Shown: one piece after another, positions 9,207 to 19,202 of the stretch
Position numbering within the stretch: position 1 is the stretch's first letter
Layout of the letters: each line of letters opens with the position of its first letter
Position numbers and translations under genes: made by a program
Notes under the pieces: generated by a model
Database searches by the model: none
What the model was told of the DNA's origin: nothing
What the model saw: only the letters and a program-made list of their open reading frames with translations
Assembly (NCBI GenBank): GCA_002453155.1
Contig: DKGG01000039.1
Coordinates: forward strand, 133,731-197,730
Direction of reading: 5' to 3'
Source: Bdellovibrionaceae bacterium UBA6776
GTDB taxonomy: Bacteria; Bdellovibrionota; Bdellovibrionia; Bdellovibrionales; UBA1609
DNA length: 64,000 nucleotides

Positions 9207-10687
9207 TGGCAAATTTAACTCCTGAACTTGAAAAAGAAAGAGTTAAAATTCTTAAAGCCGCTCAAGAAGCCGGTTTGGATTTTTACGAAACCATTTTTGA
9301 AATTGTGACCTACGATCAATTGAACCAAATTGCCTCTTATGGAGGTTTTCCGGTGAGATACCCTCATTGGAGATTTGGGATGGATTACGAGCAGCTTTCA
9401 AAAAGCTATGAATATGGACTTTCTAAAATTTACGAACTCGTGATCAATACAGACCCTTGTTATGCCTACCTTATGGAAGGAAATGAGTTCATCGATCAAA
9501 AGTTGGTGATGGCTCACGTTTATGGCCACTGTGATTTCTTCAAGAACAATGCTTGGTTTGGTCCTACCAATCGCAAAATGATGGATCAAATGGCAAATCA
9601 TGCCACTCGCATTCGACGTTACATGGATCGCTATGGTGTGGAAACGGTGGAAGACTTTATCGACGTGTGTTTGAGTTTGGAAAATCTCATCGATCGTCAT
9701 GCGCCTTATGTGACCAAGTCTAATGAACCCAAAGATCATGGTCCGGCACCGGTTTCTCCGGATGGGAAACTGAAGGTGCACAAATCCTATATGGAAAAGT
9801 ACATCAATCCTCCCGAGTTTTTGAAGGAACAGGAAGAGCGACGGGCAGAAGAGTTTCGAAATCAAGTGCGAGGAATTCCGGAAAACCCAGAGCGAGATGT
9901 ATTAAAATTTCTTATGGAATACGCACCTTTGTCTTCATGGCAGCAGGATGTTTTGTCCATCATTCGAGCGGAAGCCTATTACTTCGCCCCTCAAGGAATG
10001 ACCAAGATCATGAATGAGGGATGGGCCAGTTACTGGCACTCGAAGTTGATGACGGAAAAGATCATGAACGATTCCGAGATCATTGATTTTGCGGATCGAC
10101 ACAGTGGAACCATGGCCATGGCTCCAAATGGATTTAATCCATATAAAATTGGAATCGAACTTTTTCGAAATATTGAACAAAGATGGAACAAAGGACAATT
10201 TGGACGAGAGTGGACCGAGTGCTCCCGCTTGGATGAGAAAAAAGCTTGGGACAAAAAATTGGGTCTCGGTCGAGAAAAGATTTTTGAAGTGCGAAAGCAT
10301 TACAACGACGTGACCTTTATTGATGAATTTTTGACCGAAGAGTTTTGCATTGAAAATAAACTGTTTGTCTACAAGTTCAATCAACGAACCAACGAATACG
10401 AAGTGGACACACGAGATTTTCCGTTGATCAAAAAGAAGCTTTTGTTTCAGTTGACCAATTTTGGTCAGCCCATCATTTCGGTGTTGGATGCCAATCACAA
10501 CAATCGGGGAGAGCTTCTGTTGGGCCATCTCTTCGAGGGCATTGAAATGCAGCCGGATTACATGCGGGCAACCATGCAAAATCTCCAGAAAATCTGGGGC
10601 CGTCCGGTCCATGTGGCCACCGTTCAGGACAAAGAACGCACGATCATCGGCTTCGACGGCAAAGAATACACTTCCGTCGCGATTTAG
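9206..10687 (+). CDS. spoVR: SpoVR-family protein
   Basis: 493 residues, close to the family length. Recognisable SpoVR blocks are YGHCDFFKNNAWF, NEGWASYWHSKLM and a C-terminal LLGHLFEG-x-x-MQPDYM. The first two hold conserved His, Glu and Asp residues of unknown purpose. In Bacillus SpoVR is needed for normal spore cortex; in non-spore-formers it is a stress-linked protein of the prkA operon. The start codon overlaps the stop of the DUF444 gene (TAATG), so translation is coupled. It ends the operon; the next gene faces it and the gap holds a REP-like sequence. Confidence 0.92.
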   Translation: MANLTPELEKERVKILKAAQEAGLDFYETIFEIVTYDQLNQIASYGGFPVRYPHWRFGMDYEQLSKSYEYGLSKIYELVINTDPCYAYLMEGNEFIDQKLVMAHVYGHCDFFKNNAWFGPTNRKMMDQMANHATRIRRYMDRYGVETVEDFIDVCLSLENLIDRHAPYVTKSNEPKDHGPAPVSPDGKLKVHKSYMEKYINPPEFLKEQEERRAEEFRNQVRGIPENPERDVLKFLMEYAPLSSWQQDVLSIIRAEAYYFAPQGMTKIMNEGWASYWHSKLMTEKIMNDSEIIDFADRHSGTMAMAPNGFNPYKIGIELFRNIEQRWNKGQFGREWTECSRLDEKKAWDKKLGLGREKIFEVRKHYNDVTFIDEFLTEEFCIENKLFVYKFNQRTNEYEVDTRDFPLIKKKLLFQLTNFGQPIISVLDANHNNRGELLLGHLFEGIEMQPDYMRATMQNLQKIWGRPVHVATVQDKERTIIGFDGKEYTSVAI

Positions 10688-10689
10688 GC

Positions 10690-10709
10690 GATTTTGGTAC
10701 CTGGCACCT
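10690..10709. repeat. REP-like imperfect palindrome, copy 1
   Basis: Contains GGTACCTGGCACC (10696-10708). The whole 20-bp stretch recurs exactly, in reverse complement, at 35115-35134. It lies between the convergent 3' ends of spoVR and the membrane-protein gene, a usual place for REP elements. Confidence 0.65.
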
Positions 10710-12022
10710 TATTCCGTATGCGGGGTGGTGATGGGGAAGCGGTCGAGCACCTGTTGGTGGTAGCTGTTTCGAAAGTCATGGTAGCGGCTGCCCAGCACAG
10801 CGAAGGAATTGTAAACCAGGAAGTAGACCACCACAGCCAAGATCCATTTCTTTCGACCTTCTGATTTTTCCATCCACCGAGAAACACCCACACTGACCAG
10901 AGCCACCGACATGGGCAGACACAAAAGCAAGTGCCAGTGATTGAATTCCACCGGCGAAAGACCCGCCGCAACCAACATTCCCACAAACAGATAAAACCCG
11001 TAGTGAAAAAACCAAGATTCTTCAGAAAGATTTCTGCGATCCGTAGATCTTCGAAAAGGTTGATGCTTCCAAATCTCTTTTAAAAACTGCCATTGAATCC
11101 GAATCGAAACCAGTAGAGTTACAATTCCGATGGGCCATTTGATCACATGAAAGACCGTGGAAACTATACTTCGTAGTCCCTCATTGGCAATCCAATCAAA
11201 ATGAATGGAAGTAAAAATATGGCGGGCATAATAAAAAGACGAATATCTCAGCCAATAGATGCAAGCTTTGAGAACGGGATAGATCAGCACCAAGTTTTTT
11301 CCGGGAAGAAAACCTTCGGAAGCTTTTAATTCCACTCCGTGACCTTGCAAGGAAGACAGGCTCAAAAAATAAGGAAGCAAGGTCAGAGCCGTTAGAAAGA
11401 TTCCAAATAGAACTCCCCACCAATTCACCTTTACCATTTTGAAAATCCACAACAACAGGGAGGCCACCATTAAAATAAGAACTGAAAAGTGCACCTGGCC
11501 ACAAAGTCCCATTGCAAAAACGTGAAGAGTGGTCCACGCGAAACTTCTTTCTCGAGAGAGTTTCAATGCGGAAAAGAAATGGAGTCCTGAAAAAATAAAA
11601 AGATACGACGGGTTGTAAAGCTCCACCTGTTCATTTCTCCAAGGGCTCAACCAAAAGAGAATCAAGAAACCAACCGCAGCGAGAGGGCCAAAAAATTTTT
11701 TCAAAGGAAAATAAAAGCAAATCAATGCCACCACATGAGTCAGCAAAATAAGAAACATTGCCGAGTACGGCGAATACCAAATCATCATGGGCACACCGGC
11801 CAAAAATGTCAGTAAAGTTCCGGGGATGTAACCGACTCCGGTTCCGCGGTTTCCGAAGTGAGTCCATTCTCCAAGGGCGATCAGCTTGTGAACTTTTCCT
11901 AATATTTGTTCTTGATCATAATGAAGCTGAAAGGTGGTAAACATCCAAAGGGAGAGTCCAAAACCAAAAAGGAAAATCAGGCTCTGAAACAATTTTGAAT
12001 TTACGTTGATTTTGGAACTCAT
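10709..12022 (-). CDS. Polytopic membrane protein, possibly GT-C type
   Basis: About 437 residues from the ATG at 12022, which has AGAGGG at proper distance; an ATG five codons earlier has none. At least ten hydrophobic segments span the chain, with short charged loops. A first large loop after segment 1 contains HYDQEQILGKVHKL. This layout, one helix then an acidic periplasmic loop, recalls GT-C glycosyltransferases such as ArnT/PMT, which use polyprenyl-phosphate sugars. No family motif is firm, so function stays open. It is monocistronic and convergent with spoVR. Confidence 0.55.
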   Translation of the reverse strand: MSSKINVNSKLFQSLIFLFGFGLSLWMFTTFQLHYDQEQILGKVHKLIALGEWTHFGNRGTGVGYIPGTLLTFLAGVPMMIWYSPYSAMFLILLTHVVALICFYFPLKKFFGPLAAVGFLILFWLSPWRNEQVELYNPSYLFIFSGLHFFSALKLSRERSFAWTTLHVFAMGLCGQVHFSVLILMVASLLLWIFKMVKVNWWGVLFGIFLTALTLLPYFLSLSSLQGHGVELKASEGFLPGKNLVLIYPVLKACIYWLRYSSFYYARHIFTSIHFDWIANEGLRSIVSTVFHVIKWPIGIVTLLVSIRIQWQFLKEIWKHQPFRRSTDRRNLSEESWFFHYGFYLFVGMLVAAGLSPVEFNHWHLLLCLPMSVALVSVGVSRWMEKSEGRKKWILAVVVYFLVYNSFAVLGSRYHDFRNSYHQQVLDRFPITTPHTE

Positions 12023-12148
12023 ATCTTTCCCTCTCATTTTTTTAAATTGAGGTCCAGTTGATTGTGTTGGTTCCTTAACAATTCCTTTTCGGTTTGATCA
12101 TGCTTCCACAGCCAACTTCTGGAAAACTCAGAAAGTAAGGAGGTATCT

Positions 12149-12727
12149 ATGTCCAAAAAAGTCTTGAAGTACAGTGGTGCGCTGCTTGCTCTGTTCGGAA
12201 TGAGTTTTAGCGCAATGGCACAATCCAGTATGGAGAGTGAAACTCGAAGTGCCATAGGAGATGTGAGAATGGTTCAATCTCCTGAAGAATACAAACCTCA
12301 CGTTGCGATTTTGGCAGGTGTTGCGAATCCCGAAGGTTCGTTTGACACAGGAGCTGATTACGGCGTGGATGTGGGATTTCAGCCCATCATTCCGTTTGGT
12401 TTGGGAGCGGAAATCAGTCAATCCAATTACACGGCAGATGATTTTAAGCGAACAAGCTTTCTTGTGAAAGGAACTTACAATTTGGCAGGAGACATTCCTG
12501 TTTTAAAGGAAAGTTACTTGGGATTGGCGGCGGGTATTTTGGTTGAAGACACCGCTGGAGGAGCTGATTCCTACGGAGGTTTGATGCCAAACCTGGGTTT
12601 TGACATTCCCACTTTTCAAGTCAATCAACGATGGGTTTCATTGGGTGCAAACGCCAGATATATGATTACCGGAAGCAATGCTCCCGACGTGTTTGCATTG
12701 AATGGAGTGGTTAAATATTGGTTCTAA
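12149..12727 (+). CDS. Small outer-membrane beta-barrel protein
   Basis: 192 residues. Residues 1-24 form a signal peptide ending in AMAQ. The mature part alternates hydrophobic and polar residues in strands rich in Gly and aromatic residues, and the chain ends in VVKYWF, an aromatic C-terminus typical of BAM substrates. The size suggests an eight-stranded barrel. A strong TAAGGAGGT ribosome site precedes the ATG, so high expression is likely. A strong terminator follows. No specific family recognised; a structural or small-pore role is possible. Confidence 0.65.
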   Translation: MSKKVLKYSGALLALFGMSFSAMAQSSMESETRSAIGDVRMVQSPEEYKPHVAILAGVANPEGSFDTGADYGVDVGFQPIIPFGLGAEISQSNYTADDFKRTSFLVKGTYNLAGDIPVLKESYLGLAAGILVEDTAGGADSYGGLMPNLGFDIPTFQVNQRWVSLGANARYMITGSNAPDVFALNGVVKYWF

Positions 12728-12750
12728 GCTGATATTTCCAAAATCCAAAA

Positions 12751-12783
12751 AAAGAAAAGGAGCTTAAAAGCTCCTTTTCTTTT
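12751..12783. terminator. Intrinsic terminator of the outer-membrane protein gene
   Basis: A long stem with AAAAGGAGCTT pairing to AAGCTCCTTTT and extended by further A-T pairs, flanked by A and T runs on both sides. It stands 24 bp after the stop codon at 12727. Confidence 0.85.
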
Positions 12784-12818
12784 ACACCAAATCGAAGATT
12801 GATATTTTATATTGATAG

Positions 12819-12905
12819 CCGCAAATGAGGTTTGAATTTTAAAATCGAGTTCCGCAGCAAAGTGAGGACTGTTCGAAGATTTTAAAATTCAAACCTCATT
12901 TGCGG
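12819..12905. repeat. 28-bp perfect inverted repeat with 31-nt loop
   Basis: Arms 12819-12846 and 12878-12905 are exact reverse complements; each begins or ends with CCGCAAATGAGG or its complement. Outside them an 11-bp inverted pair CGAAGATTGAT (12793-12803) and its complement (12915-12925) extends the symmetry into the last codons of the GcvH-like gene. Size and structure suggest a miniature palindromic element rather than a terminator. Confidence 0.85.
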
Positions 12906-12915
12906 AAACAAAAAA

Positions 12916-13281
12916 TCAATCTTCGTCGTTGGTCGATGCTTGTGACAGCTCATCAAAATCTTCGATATTGTCCGGCTCCACTTTAAAGAGCCAACCATCA
13001 CCAAAAGGTTCATCGATAATCAAAGAGGGATTTTCACTGACCGCTTCGTTGACTTCAACCACCACGCCGGGAACGGGTGCGTATAGGTTCAATGGGCCTT
13101 GATCAGTGTCCAATTCACCACAAACTTCATCGGGATGAACATCTTCTCCTTCAGAGGGCAAAGACACCGCATTGATTTCTGTAAATTCTTCGAGTCCTTG
13201 TTCGTTAATGCCCACAGTAATCAGGCCATCTTCCAAAAGAACCCACTCATATCCTAAAAAGGTCACTGTTTCGTCAGTCAT
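12916..13281 (-). CDS. GcvH-like protein lacking the lipoyl lysine
   Basis: 121 residues, close to the usual 125-130 of glycine cleavage H protein. The fold signature is clear: GYEWV near the start, ITVGINEQGLEEF, then NLYAPVPGVVVEVNEAVSENP and GDGWLFKVEPDN. In real GcvH the segment ESVKA before the second of these holds the lysine that is lipoylated. Here the aligned residue is Gln in LDTDQGPLN, so the protein should not carry lipoate. No gcvT or gcvP is near. It may be a structural or regulatory paralogue, like other H-like proteins of unknown role. Confidence 0.8.
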   Translation of the reverse strand: MTDETVTFLGYEWVLLEDGLITVGINEQGLEEFTEINAVSLPSEGEDVHPDEVCGELDTDQGPLNLYAPVPGVVVEVNEAVSENPSLIIDEPFGDGWLFKVEPDNIEDFDELSQASTNDED

Positions 13282-13347
13282 AAAAACACGATAGGCGGAC
13301 CGGGCAAATTCGTAAACAAAAATCGAGAGTAGAAAGGATTAACGCCA

Positions 13348-13374
13348 GGCCTCCTCTCTCTAAAAGAAGAGGCC
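13348..13374 (-). terminator. Putative terminator of glnBA
   Basis: Nine-pair stem (one G-U) formed by GGCCTCTTC and GAGGAGGCC on the minus strand, 14 bp after the glnA stop. The tail TGGCGTTAATCC has no good U run, so efficiency is doubtful. Confidence 0.45.
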
Positions 13375-13387
13375 CAGGAAATAGAGA

Positions 13388-14803
13388 CTAAACGTCGTAG
13401 TAAAGGAAAAATTCGAAAGGCGTGGGCCGCTGTTGAGCGGGAATGATTTCCTTTTCGAATTTGTATTCGTAAATGGCGTTGGTCAGTTCTTGAGAGAACA
13501 CCTCTCCGCGGAGCAAGAACTCATGGTTGGTTTTGAAGTTCATCAATGCTTCATCCAAAGTTCTGGGAACAGAAGGAATTCCTGCCGCTTCTTCGGGGGG
13601 AAGGCCGTAGATGTCTTTGTCTAAAGGTTGACCGGGATCTTCCTTGGAAAGAACACCATCGATTCCCGCCATCAAAAGACCTGAGAAAGCCAAGTAAGGG
13701 TTCGCCGCTCCATCTGGAGTGCGGAATTCGATACGTTTGGCTTTTGGACTTGAACCTGAGTTTGGAATTCGGATCGCAGCAGATCTGTTCTTGTAGCTGT
13801 AAGCCAACTTCACAGGAGCTTCAAAGCCTGGAACCAAACGTTTGTAAGAGTTCAGCGTGGGGTTGGTCAAAGAGCACAGTGAAGGAGCATTTTTCAAGAT
13901 TCCGCCAATGTAATTCAAGGCCATTTCTGACAAGCCGGCATATTTGTCACCGCCAAAAAGCGGTTGATCGCCTTTCCAAAGGGACATGTGAACATGCATC
14001 CCTGAACCGTTGTCTCCGAAAACGGGCTTCGGCATAAAGGTTGCGGTTTTGCCATGGCGTCGAGCCACGTTCTTTACAATGTATTTGAACCATTGAAGTT
14101 TGTCCGCAGCATTCACCAATTCATCAAATTTAAAGTTGATCTCACCTTGTCCTGCAGAAGCCACTTCGTGATGCTGGCGCTCCACTTGGATTCCAATTTT
14201 CTCAAGCTCCAAACAAATTTCAGTTCGAAGATCGTGAAGGGAATCCGTCGGCATGACGGGGAAGTAACCTTCTTTCGCGCGAGGCTTATACCCCAAGTTT
14301 CGACCTTGCTCATCACGTCCAGAGTTCCAAGTCGCTTCATCAGAGTCCACTTGATAATAAGCGGTGTAAGCGTTTTGTTCGTAGCGAATGTCATCAAAGA
14401 TAAAAAATTCAGCTTCCGGTCCAAAGTAAGCGATGTCAGCAATTCCAGAAGATTTCAAGTAAGCCGTAGCCTGCTTGGCAATCTGTCGGGGATCACGGTC
14501 ATAGGGCTCGTGGGTATCAGGTTGAACAATGTCACAGATGAGAACCAAAGTGGGCACTTCGGTAAAAGGATCCATCAAAGCGGTTGTTGGATCCGGCTTC
14601 ATGGTCATGTCCGATTCGTTGATGGATCTCCATCCACGAATGGAGCTGCCGTCGAAATTGGCACCCTCTTCAAAAAGCTCTTCGGTCAGTTGAGAGATGG
14701 GCATGGTCACATGTTGCCATGTGCCGGGAAGATCAGTGAACCGTAGATCCACCATCAGGGCTCCTTGCTCTTTTGCAAAACTGATCACTTCACTGGGTTT
14801 CAT
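13388..14803 (-). CDS. glnA: Glutamine synthetase type I
   Basis: 471 residues, the normal GSI-beta length. It makes glutamine from glutamate, ammonia and ATP in the cytoplasm. Seen: [13 protein letters not shown] at the N-terminus, the FDGSSIRGW signature, the ATP-binding [16 protein letters not shown], and near the C-terminus [10 protein letters not shown], whose Tyr corresponds to the adenylylated Tyr397 of E. coli. Control by an adenylyltransferase is therefore expected. glnB lies 29 bp upstream on the same strand, giving a glnB-glnA operon. Confidence 0.97.
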   Translation of the reverse strand: MKPSEVISFAKEQGALMVDLRFTDLPGTWQHVTMPISQLTEELFEEGANFDGSSIRGWRSINESDMTMKPDPTTALMDPFTEVPTLVLICDIVQPDTHEPYDRDPRQIAKQATAYLKSSGIADIAYFGPEAEFFIFDDIRYEQNAYTAYYQVDSDEATWNSGRDEQGRNLGYKPRAKEGYFPVMPTDSLHDLRTEICLELEKIGIQVERQHHEVASAGQGEINFKFDELVNAADKLQWFKYIVKNVARRHGKTATFMPKPVFGDNGSGMHVHMSLWKGDQPLFGGDKYAGLSEMALNYIGGILKNAPSLCSLTNPTLNSYKRLVPGFEAPVKLAYSYKNRSAAIRIPNSGSSPKAKRIEFRTPDGAANPYLAFSGLLMAGIDGVLSKEDPGQPLDKDIYGLPPEEAAGIPSVPRTLDEALMNFKTNHEFLLRGEVFSQELTNAIYEYKFEKEIIPAQQRPTPFEFFLYYDV

Positions 14804-14832
14804 TCTTTATTTTCTCCTTATGGTTTGTTTTT

Positions 14833-15189
<357 letters not shown>

Positions 15190-15286
15190 TCAAATCGTGG
15201 GCCAGAGTCAATAAATGTCATGGGATCTCATGAAGAATGATACCGTTCATTGACAATTGGAGGGGGGATCTTGATGATCCACCTCC

Positions 15287-15760
15287 ATGTCAAAGCCACC
15301 ATCCCTCAATGTTGTACTGATCGAACCTGAAATCCCGTCAAACACCGGGAACATTGGCCGCAGTTGTGTGGGCTATCGCGCCCAACTTCATGTGGTGGGA
15401 AAATTGGGATTTGAGTTGTCGGACAAGCGCCTTCGGCGGGCGGGATTGGATTATTGGCCCCATTTGACCTTTGCTCACCATCCCACTTTTGAGGCCTGGT
15501 GGTCCAAGGTCCAGGACCCCAGCCGGGTTTTCCTGTTTACCACCAAGTCCTCCAAGGATTTTTCGAAAACTCAGTTTCAGGAGGGGGATTGGATTGTTTT
15601 TGGAAAAGAAACAAAAGGTTTGGATGAGTCTCTTTTGGCTCAGTTCCCTGATCAGTGCCTGACCATTCCGATGCCGGGCCCCATTCGCAGCCTGAATTTG
15701 GCGACCAGCGTGGCCATGGTGCTTTTTGAGGCTTTCCGGCAGTCTTCGGATGAGCCCTAG
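15287..15760 (+). CDS. trmL: tRNA (cytidine34-2'-O)-methyltransferase
   Basis: 157 residues, a small SPOUT methyltransferase. It methylates the ribose of the wobble nucleotide in tRNA-Leu using S-adenosylmethionine. Visible motifs: EPEIPSNTGNIGRSC at the N-terminus, FGKETKGL (motif 2), and IPMPGPIRSLNLATSVAMVL (motif 3, the knot). Length and motifs match TrmL rather than the longer TrmH/RlmB. The gene ends 36 bp before the secA start and faces the same way. Confidence 0.93.
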   Translation: MSKPPSLNVVLIEPEIPSNTGNIGRSCVGYRAQLHVVGKLGFELSDKRLRRAGLDYWPHLTFAHHPTFEAWWSKVQDPSRVFLFTTKSSKDFSKTQFQEGDWIVFGKETKGLDESLLAQFPDQCLTIPMPGPIRSLNLATSVAMVLFEAFRQSSDEP

Positions 15761-15796
15761 ACACCTCCTAACCTTGGGATTATGGTTAGAAAATCT

Positions 15797-18487
15797 ATGA
15801 TTACGAAAACTCTGACCAAAATTTTTGGCACCAAGCACGACCGCGATATGAAAAAACTCCGTCCCTTGATCGATAAGATCAATGGCCTGGAGCCTTCCAT
15901 GCAAGCCCTAACGGATGAGCAGCTTCAGGCAAAGACCCTGGAGTTTAAAGAGCGGTATGCCAAAGGTGAACATTTGGATGAACTTTTGCCTGAGGCTTTT
16001 GCGGCCCTTCGGGAAGCCAGTGTTCGGGTTTTGGGAATGCGCCACTATGATGTTCAGTTGATCGGGGGGATCGTCCTTCACCGTGGAACCATTGCAGAGA
16101 TGAAAACGGGGGAAGGTAAAACCCTCGTTGCGACTTTGGCGGTTTATTTGAATGCCATCACCGGTAAAGGGGTTCACGTGGTGACCGTGAACGATTATCT
16201 AGCTTCGCGGGATGCGGAATGGATGGGTCAGCTTTACGGATTTATGGGTTTAACCACCGGAGTGATTGTCCACAACCTTTCGGACCGCCAAAGAAAGCAG
16301 GCCTACGGAGCGGACATCACCTATGGAACCAACAATGAGTTTGGTTTCGACTACCTTCGCGACAACATGAAATTTGATTTGGAAGATTACGTTCAGCGGG
16401 AACTGCATTTCGCCATTGTGGATGAGTGTGACTCCATTCTTATTGATGAAGCCCGAACTCCATTGATCATTTCAGGTCCGAAAGATGACCGTTCCGACAA
16501 ATATGAAATGGTGAACAAAATCATTCCCCATTTGAAGTTGGACGTTCACTTTACCATGGAAGAAAAGACAAAGACGGTTTCTCTCACTGAGGAAGGCAAC
16601 GCCAAAGCCGAGGAGCTTTTGGGCGTGGGGAACCTTTATGATCCTGCTAACATTGATTTCATGCACTACATTTATCAAGGTCTGAAAGCTCACCATCTTT
16701 TTCAAAAAGATGTGGATTATATGATTAAAGATGGTGAAGTGGTCATCGTGGATGAATTCACCGGACGTCTGATGCAAGGGCGCCGCTGGAGTGATGGTTT
16801 GCACCAAGCGGTAGAGGCCAAAGAAGGATTGAAAATCAAAGGGGAAAACCAAACTCTTGCGACCATCACCTTTCAAAATTATTTCCGCATGTATGACAAA
16901 GTTTCAGGGATGACCGGAACGGCGGACACCGAAGCAGTGGAATTTAAAAAGATCTATGATTTGGATGTGCAGGTCATTCCCACCAATCGTCCCATTCAAA
17001 GAAAAGACTTTGATGATGTGGTTTACAAAACCGAGCGAGCAAAGTTCAAAGCTATGGCCAATGACATTCGAGAGGCCAAAGAAAAAGGCCAGCCCGTCCT
17101 GGTGGGTACGGTCAGCATTGAAAAGTCCGAAAGACTCAGTCGTTTACTCAAAGCCGAAAACATTTCTCACCACGTTTTGAACGCCAAACACCATGAAAAA
17201 GAAGCGGAAATTGTGGCTCAGGCCGGTCGGTTTGGTGCGGTGACCATTGCCACCAACATGGCCGGTCGTGGAACGGACATTCTTTTGGGGGGAAATCCTG
17301 AATTCCTTGCCAAGGCTCAATTGCCTGAGGATGCCACCGAAGAACAAATCAAAGAAATGGCCGAAAAGTACCGGGCCACTTGCCAAGAGGAAAAGAAGAA
17401 GGTTCTTGAGGCGGGGGGACTTTATATCATCGGTACGGAACGCCATGAATCCCGTCGTATTGACAACCAGTTGCGAGGTCGATCCGGTCGTCAAGGCGAC
17501 CCGGGAGCATCACGGTTTTATCTTTCTCTTGAAGATGATTTGATGAGAATTTTCAATGGAGAGCGCATTCAAAAAATTATGAACACCCTTCGTGTTCCTG
17601 AAGATGAGCCCATCACCGCAGGTATGGTCACGCGAGCCATCGAGGGGGCTCAAAAGAAAGTGGAAGGTCACAACTTCGACATTCGTAAACATCTTTTGGA
17701 TTATGACGATGTGATGAACCAACAGCGAAAAGCCATTTATGGAATGCGCCGAGAAATTTTAAGAGGCGAAGGCATTGAGCGGTTTGTCTTAGACATTCTG
17801 GGGGATGTAGTTTCTCGAGTTTTGGACACCTACGTTCCTGAAGGAGCAAAGAGAGAGCATTGGAATTTGGATGGTTTGGTGACCGAGTGTTCTCGTCAGT
17901 TTGGTTTGCAATTCAAAGAAGAAGAGCTTCGCACCATGACGGCGGAGTCCATTACCCAATTGATCAGCAATGGCGTAAAGATGGTTTACGACAAACAAAA
18001 GGAGCATCTGGGTGAGTTTTTCGATCAGATTGCTCGCATGATTGTTCTTCAAGCCATTGACCAAAAATGGAAAGAGCATTTGGAGCGCGTCGATAAGCTC
18101 AAAGAAGGAATCAACTTGAGAGCCTACGCTCAAAAAGATCCTGTCATCGAGTACAAAAAAGAAGCTTTCAATGCCTTTGAGCAAGCGAACCTGTTGATCA
18201 AATCAGATGCTATCGAAAAGCTTTTCCGTGTTCAGTTGGTGGACCAAGATCGTGGTCGCCAATTGGTGGAGCAAAGTGAAAGCCAAGATCTTGATGAGAA
18301 TTCATTTTCTTATCAAGGGGCCGATGAAGATCTTCCTCAAAACTTCATGCCTTTTGCTCAACCTCAGTCCAGTGATCAGGAAATGTCTTACAATTCTGGT
18401 CCAGACTCTTCCCTTCAGGATCAAAGAATGAACCGGGAAGAACGAAGGCGCCTTGAGAAAAAGAAGAAAAAGAAGCTAAAATTATAG
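15797..18487 (+). CDS. secA: Preprotein translocase ATPase SecA, without SEC-C zinc motif
   Basis: About 896 residues from the ATG at 15797; an ATG five codons earlier is possible. SecA drives unfolded preproteins through SecYEG. The protein shows Walker [10 protein letters not shown], the DEAD-type [16 protein letters not shown], the preprotein cross-linking domain, [17 protein letters not shown] and [12 protein letters not shown]. The C-terminus ends in a Lys-rich tail ([10 protein letters not shown]) after an acidic Gln/Ser-rich linker. The Cys-x-Cys...Cys-His SEC-C motif that binds SecB and zinc in E. coli is absent. The next gene starts 1 bp later with its own zinc ribbon. Confidence 0.97.
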   Translation: MITKTLTKIFGTKHDRDMKKLRPLIDKINGLEPSMQALTDEQLQAKTLEFKERYAKGEHLDELLPEAFAALREASVRVLGMRHYDVQLIGGIVLHRGTIAEMKTGEGKTLVATLAVYLNAITGKGVHVVTVNDYLASRDAEWMGQLYGFMGLTTGVIVHNLSDRQRKQAYGADITYGTNNEFGFDYLRDNMKFDLEDYVQRELHFAIVDECDSILIDEARTPLIISGPKDDRSDKYEMVNKIIPHLKLDVHFTMEEKTKTVSLTEEGNAKAEELLGVGNLYDPANIDFMHYIYQGLKAHHLFQKDVDYMIKDGEVVIVDEFTGRLMQGRRWSDGLHQAVEAKEGLKIKGENQTLATITFQNYFRMYDKVSGMTGTADTEAVEFKKIYDLDVQVIPTNRPIQRKDFDDVVYKTERAKFKAMANDIREAKEKGQPVLVGTVSIEKSERLSRLLKAENISHHVLNAKHHEKEAEIVAQAGRFGAVTIATNMAGRGTDILLGGNPEFLAKAQLPEDATEEQIKEMAEKYRATCQEEKKKVLEAGGLYIIGTERHESRRIDNQLRGRSGRQGDPGASRFYLSLEDDLMRIFNGERIQKIMNTLRVPEDEPITAGMVTRAIEGAQKKVEGHNFDIRKHLLDYDDVMNQQRKAIYGMRREILRGEGIERFVLDILGDVVSRVLDTYVPEGAKREHWNLDGLVTECSRQFGLQFKEEELRTMTAESITQLISNGVKMVYDKQKEHLGEFFDQIARMIVLQAIDQKWKEHLERVDKLKEGINLRAYAQKDPVIEYKKEAFNAFEQANLLIKSDAIEKLFRVQLVDQDRGRQLVEQSESQDLDENSFSYQGADEDLPQNFMPFAQPQSSDQEMSYNSGPDSSLQDQRMNREERRRLEKKKKKKLKL

Positions 18488-18488
18488 G

Positions 18489-19202
18489 ATGTCAACCTGT
18501 CCACTTTGTCATGCCGAACTCCCTGATGATTTCGGCTTGATCGAATGCCCCGGCTGCGAGGCTTCTCTATTTATAGAAATGGATGGGTCCGTCCAATCTC
18601 CAACGCAATCATCGGAGGCCGGTTTTGAAGATCCTTCGAATTTTTATGGCGAGGATTCCGAGCTCGAGTCGGAGTCACATGAAAATCAAGACATGGCTTT
18701 TTCTGAATCCGAAAATTATGGCGAAGAAACTTTTGACGAGAATTTTCAGCAGGAAGACATGTCAGAAAACCCAGATCCAAGTTCGGAGTTGGAAGAGTTT
18801 TCGGCGGCTCCACCGGTGGAAGAAGAGTCTGCATTTGAGGAACCGGAGTTTGGAGGGGATCCCATGGAGGATGCGCCTTTGGAAGTCGCCGATCCGGTGG
18901 CGGGAAATTTGGCTCAGGTGGACATTTCCGATTTGGCCACCACAATGGATGAGCAAGGTGCCAGCGAAGCATTAACTTATGATTTGATGATTTCGGGAAT
19001 TGATACGGCAGACTTAAGAAAAGAAGTTTTAGAGTCTTTGACGGACAAGAGATTAGCTTGGGATCCGGAAGCTTTGGTGAATGAAATTAAAGAAGGTCAT
19101 CTGAAACTCACCGGAATTTCTGCGATCAAAGCCCATGTGGTGGCGCAAAGGCTCAAGGTTTTGCCTCTGCATTTGGAGTGGAAACAATATGGAGATTTAT
19201 AA
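18489..19202 (+). CDS. Zinc-ribbon protein with acidic linker and L7/L12-like C-terminus
   Basis: 237 residues, starting 1 bp after the secA stop. The first 30 residues hold a C4 zinc ribbon (CPLC...CPGC). Residues 35-150 are very acidic, low-complexity and surely disordered. The last 80 residues form a compact domain: YDLMISGIDTADLRKEVLE, then an IKEGHLKLTGISAIKAHVVA helix pair and a final LHLEWK strand. This helix-strand order recalls the C-terminal domain of ribosomal protein L7/L12 but that is my reading, not a firm match. Tight coupling to secA is notable. Function unknown. Confidence 0.7.
   Translation: MSTCPLCHAELPDDFGLIECPGCEASLFIEMDGSVQSPTQSSEAGFEDPSNFYGEDSELESESHENQDMAFSESENYGEETFDENFQQEDMSENPDPSSELEEFSAAPPVEEESAFEEPEFGGDPMEDAPLEVADPVAGNLAQVDISDLATTMDEQGASEALTYDLMISGIDTADLRKEVLESLTDKRLAWDPEALVNEIKEGHLKLTGISAIKAHVVAQRLKVLPLHLEWKQYGDL

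Noticed and set aside
13433..14746. Long plus-strand frames across glnA
   Set aside because: Antisense shadows of a well-conserved gene; no start signals or domain sense.
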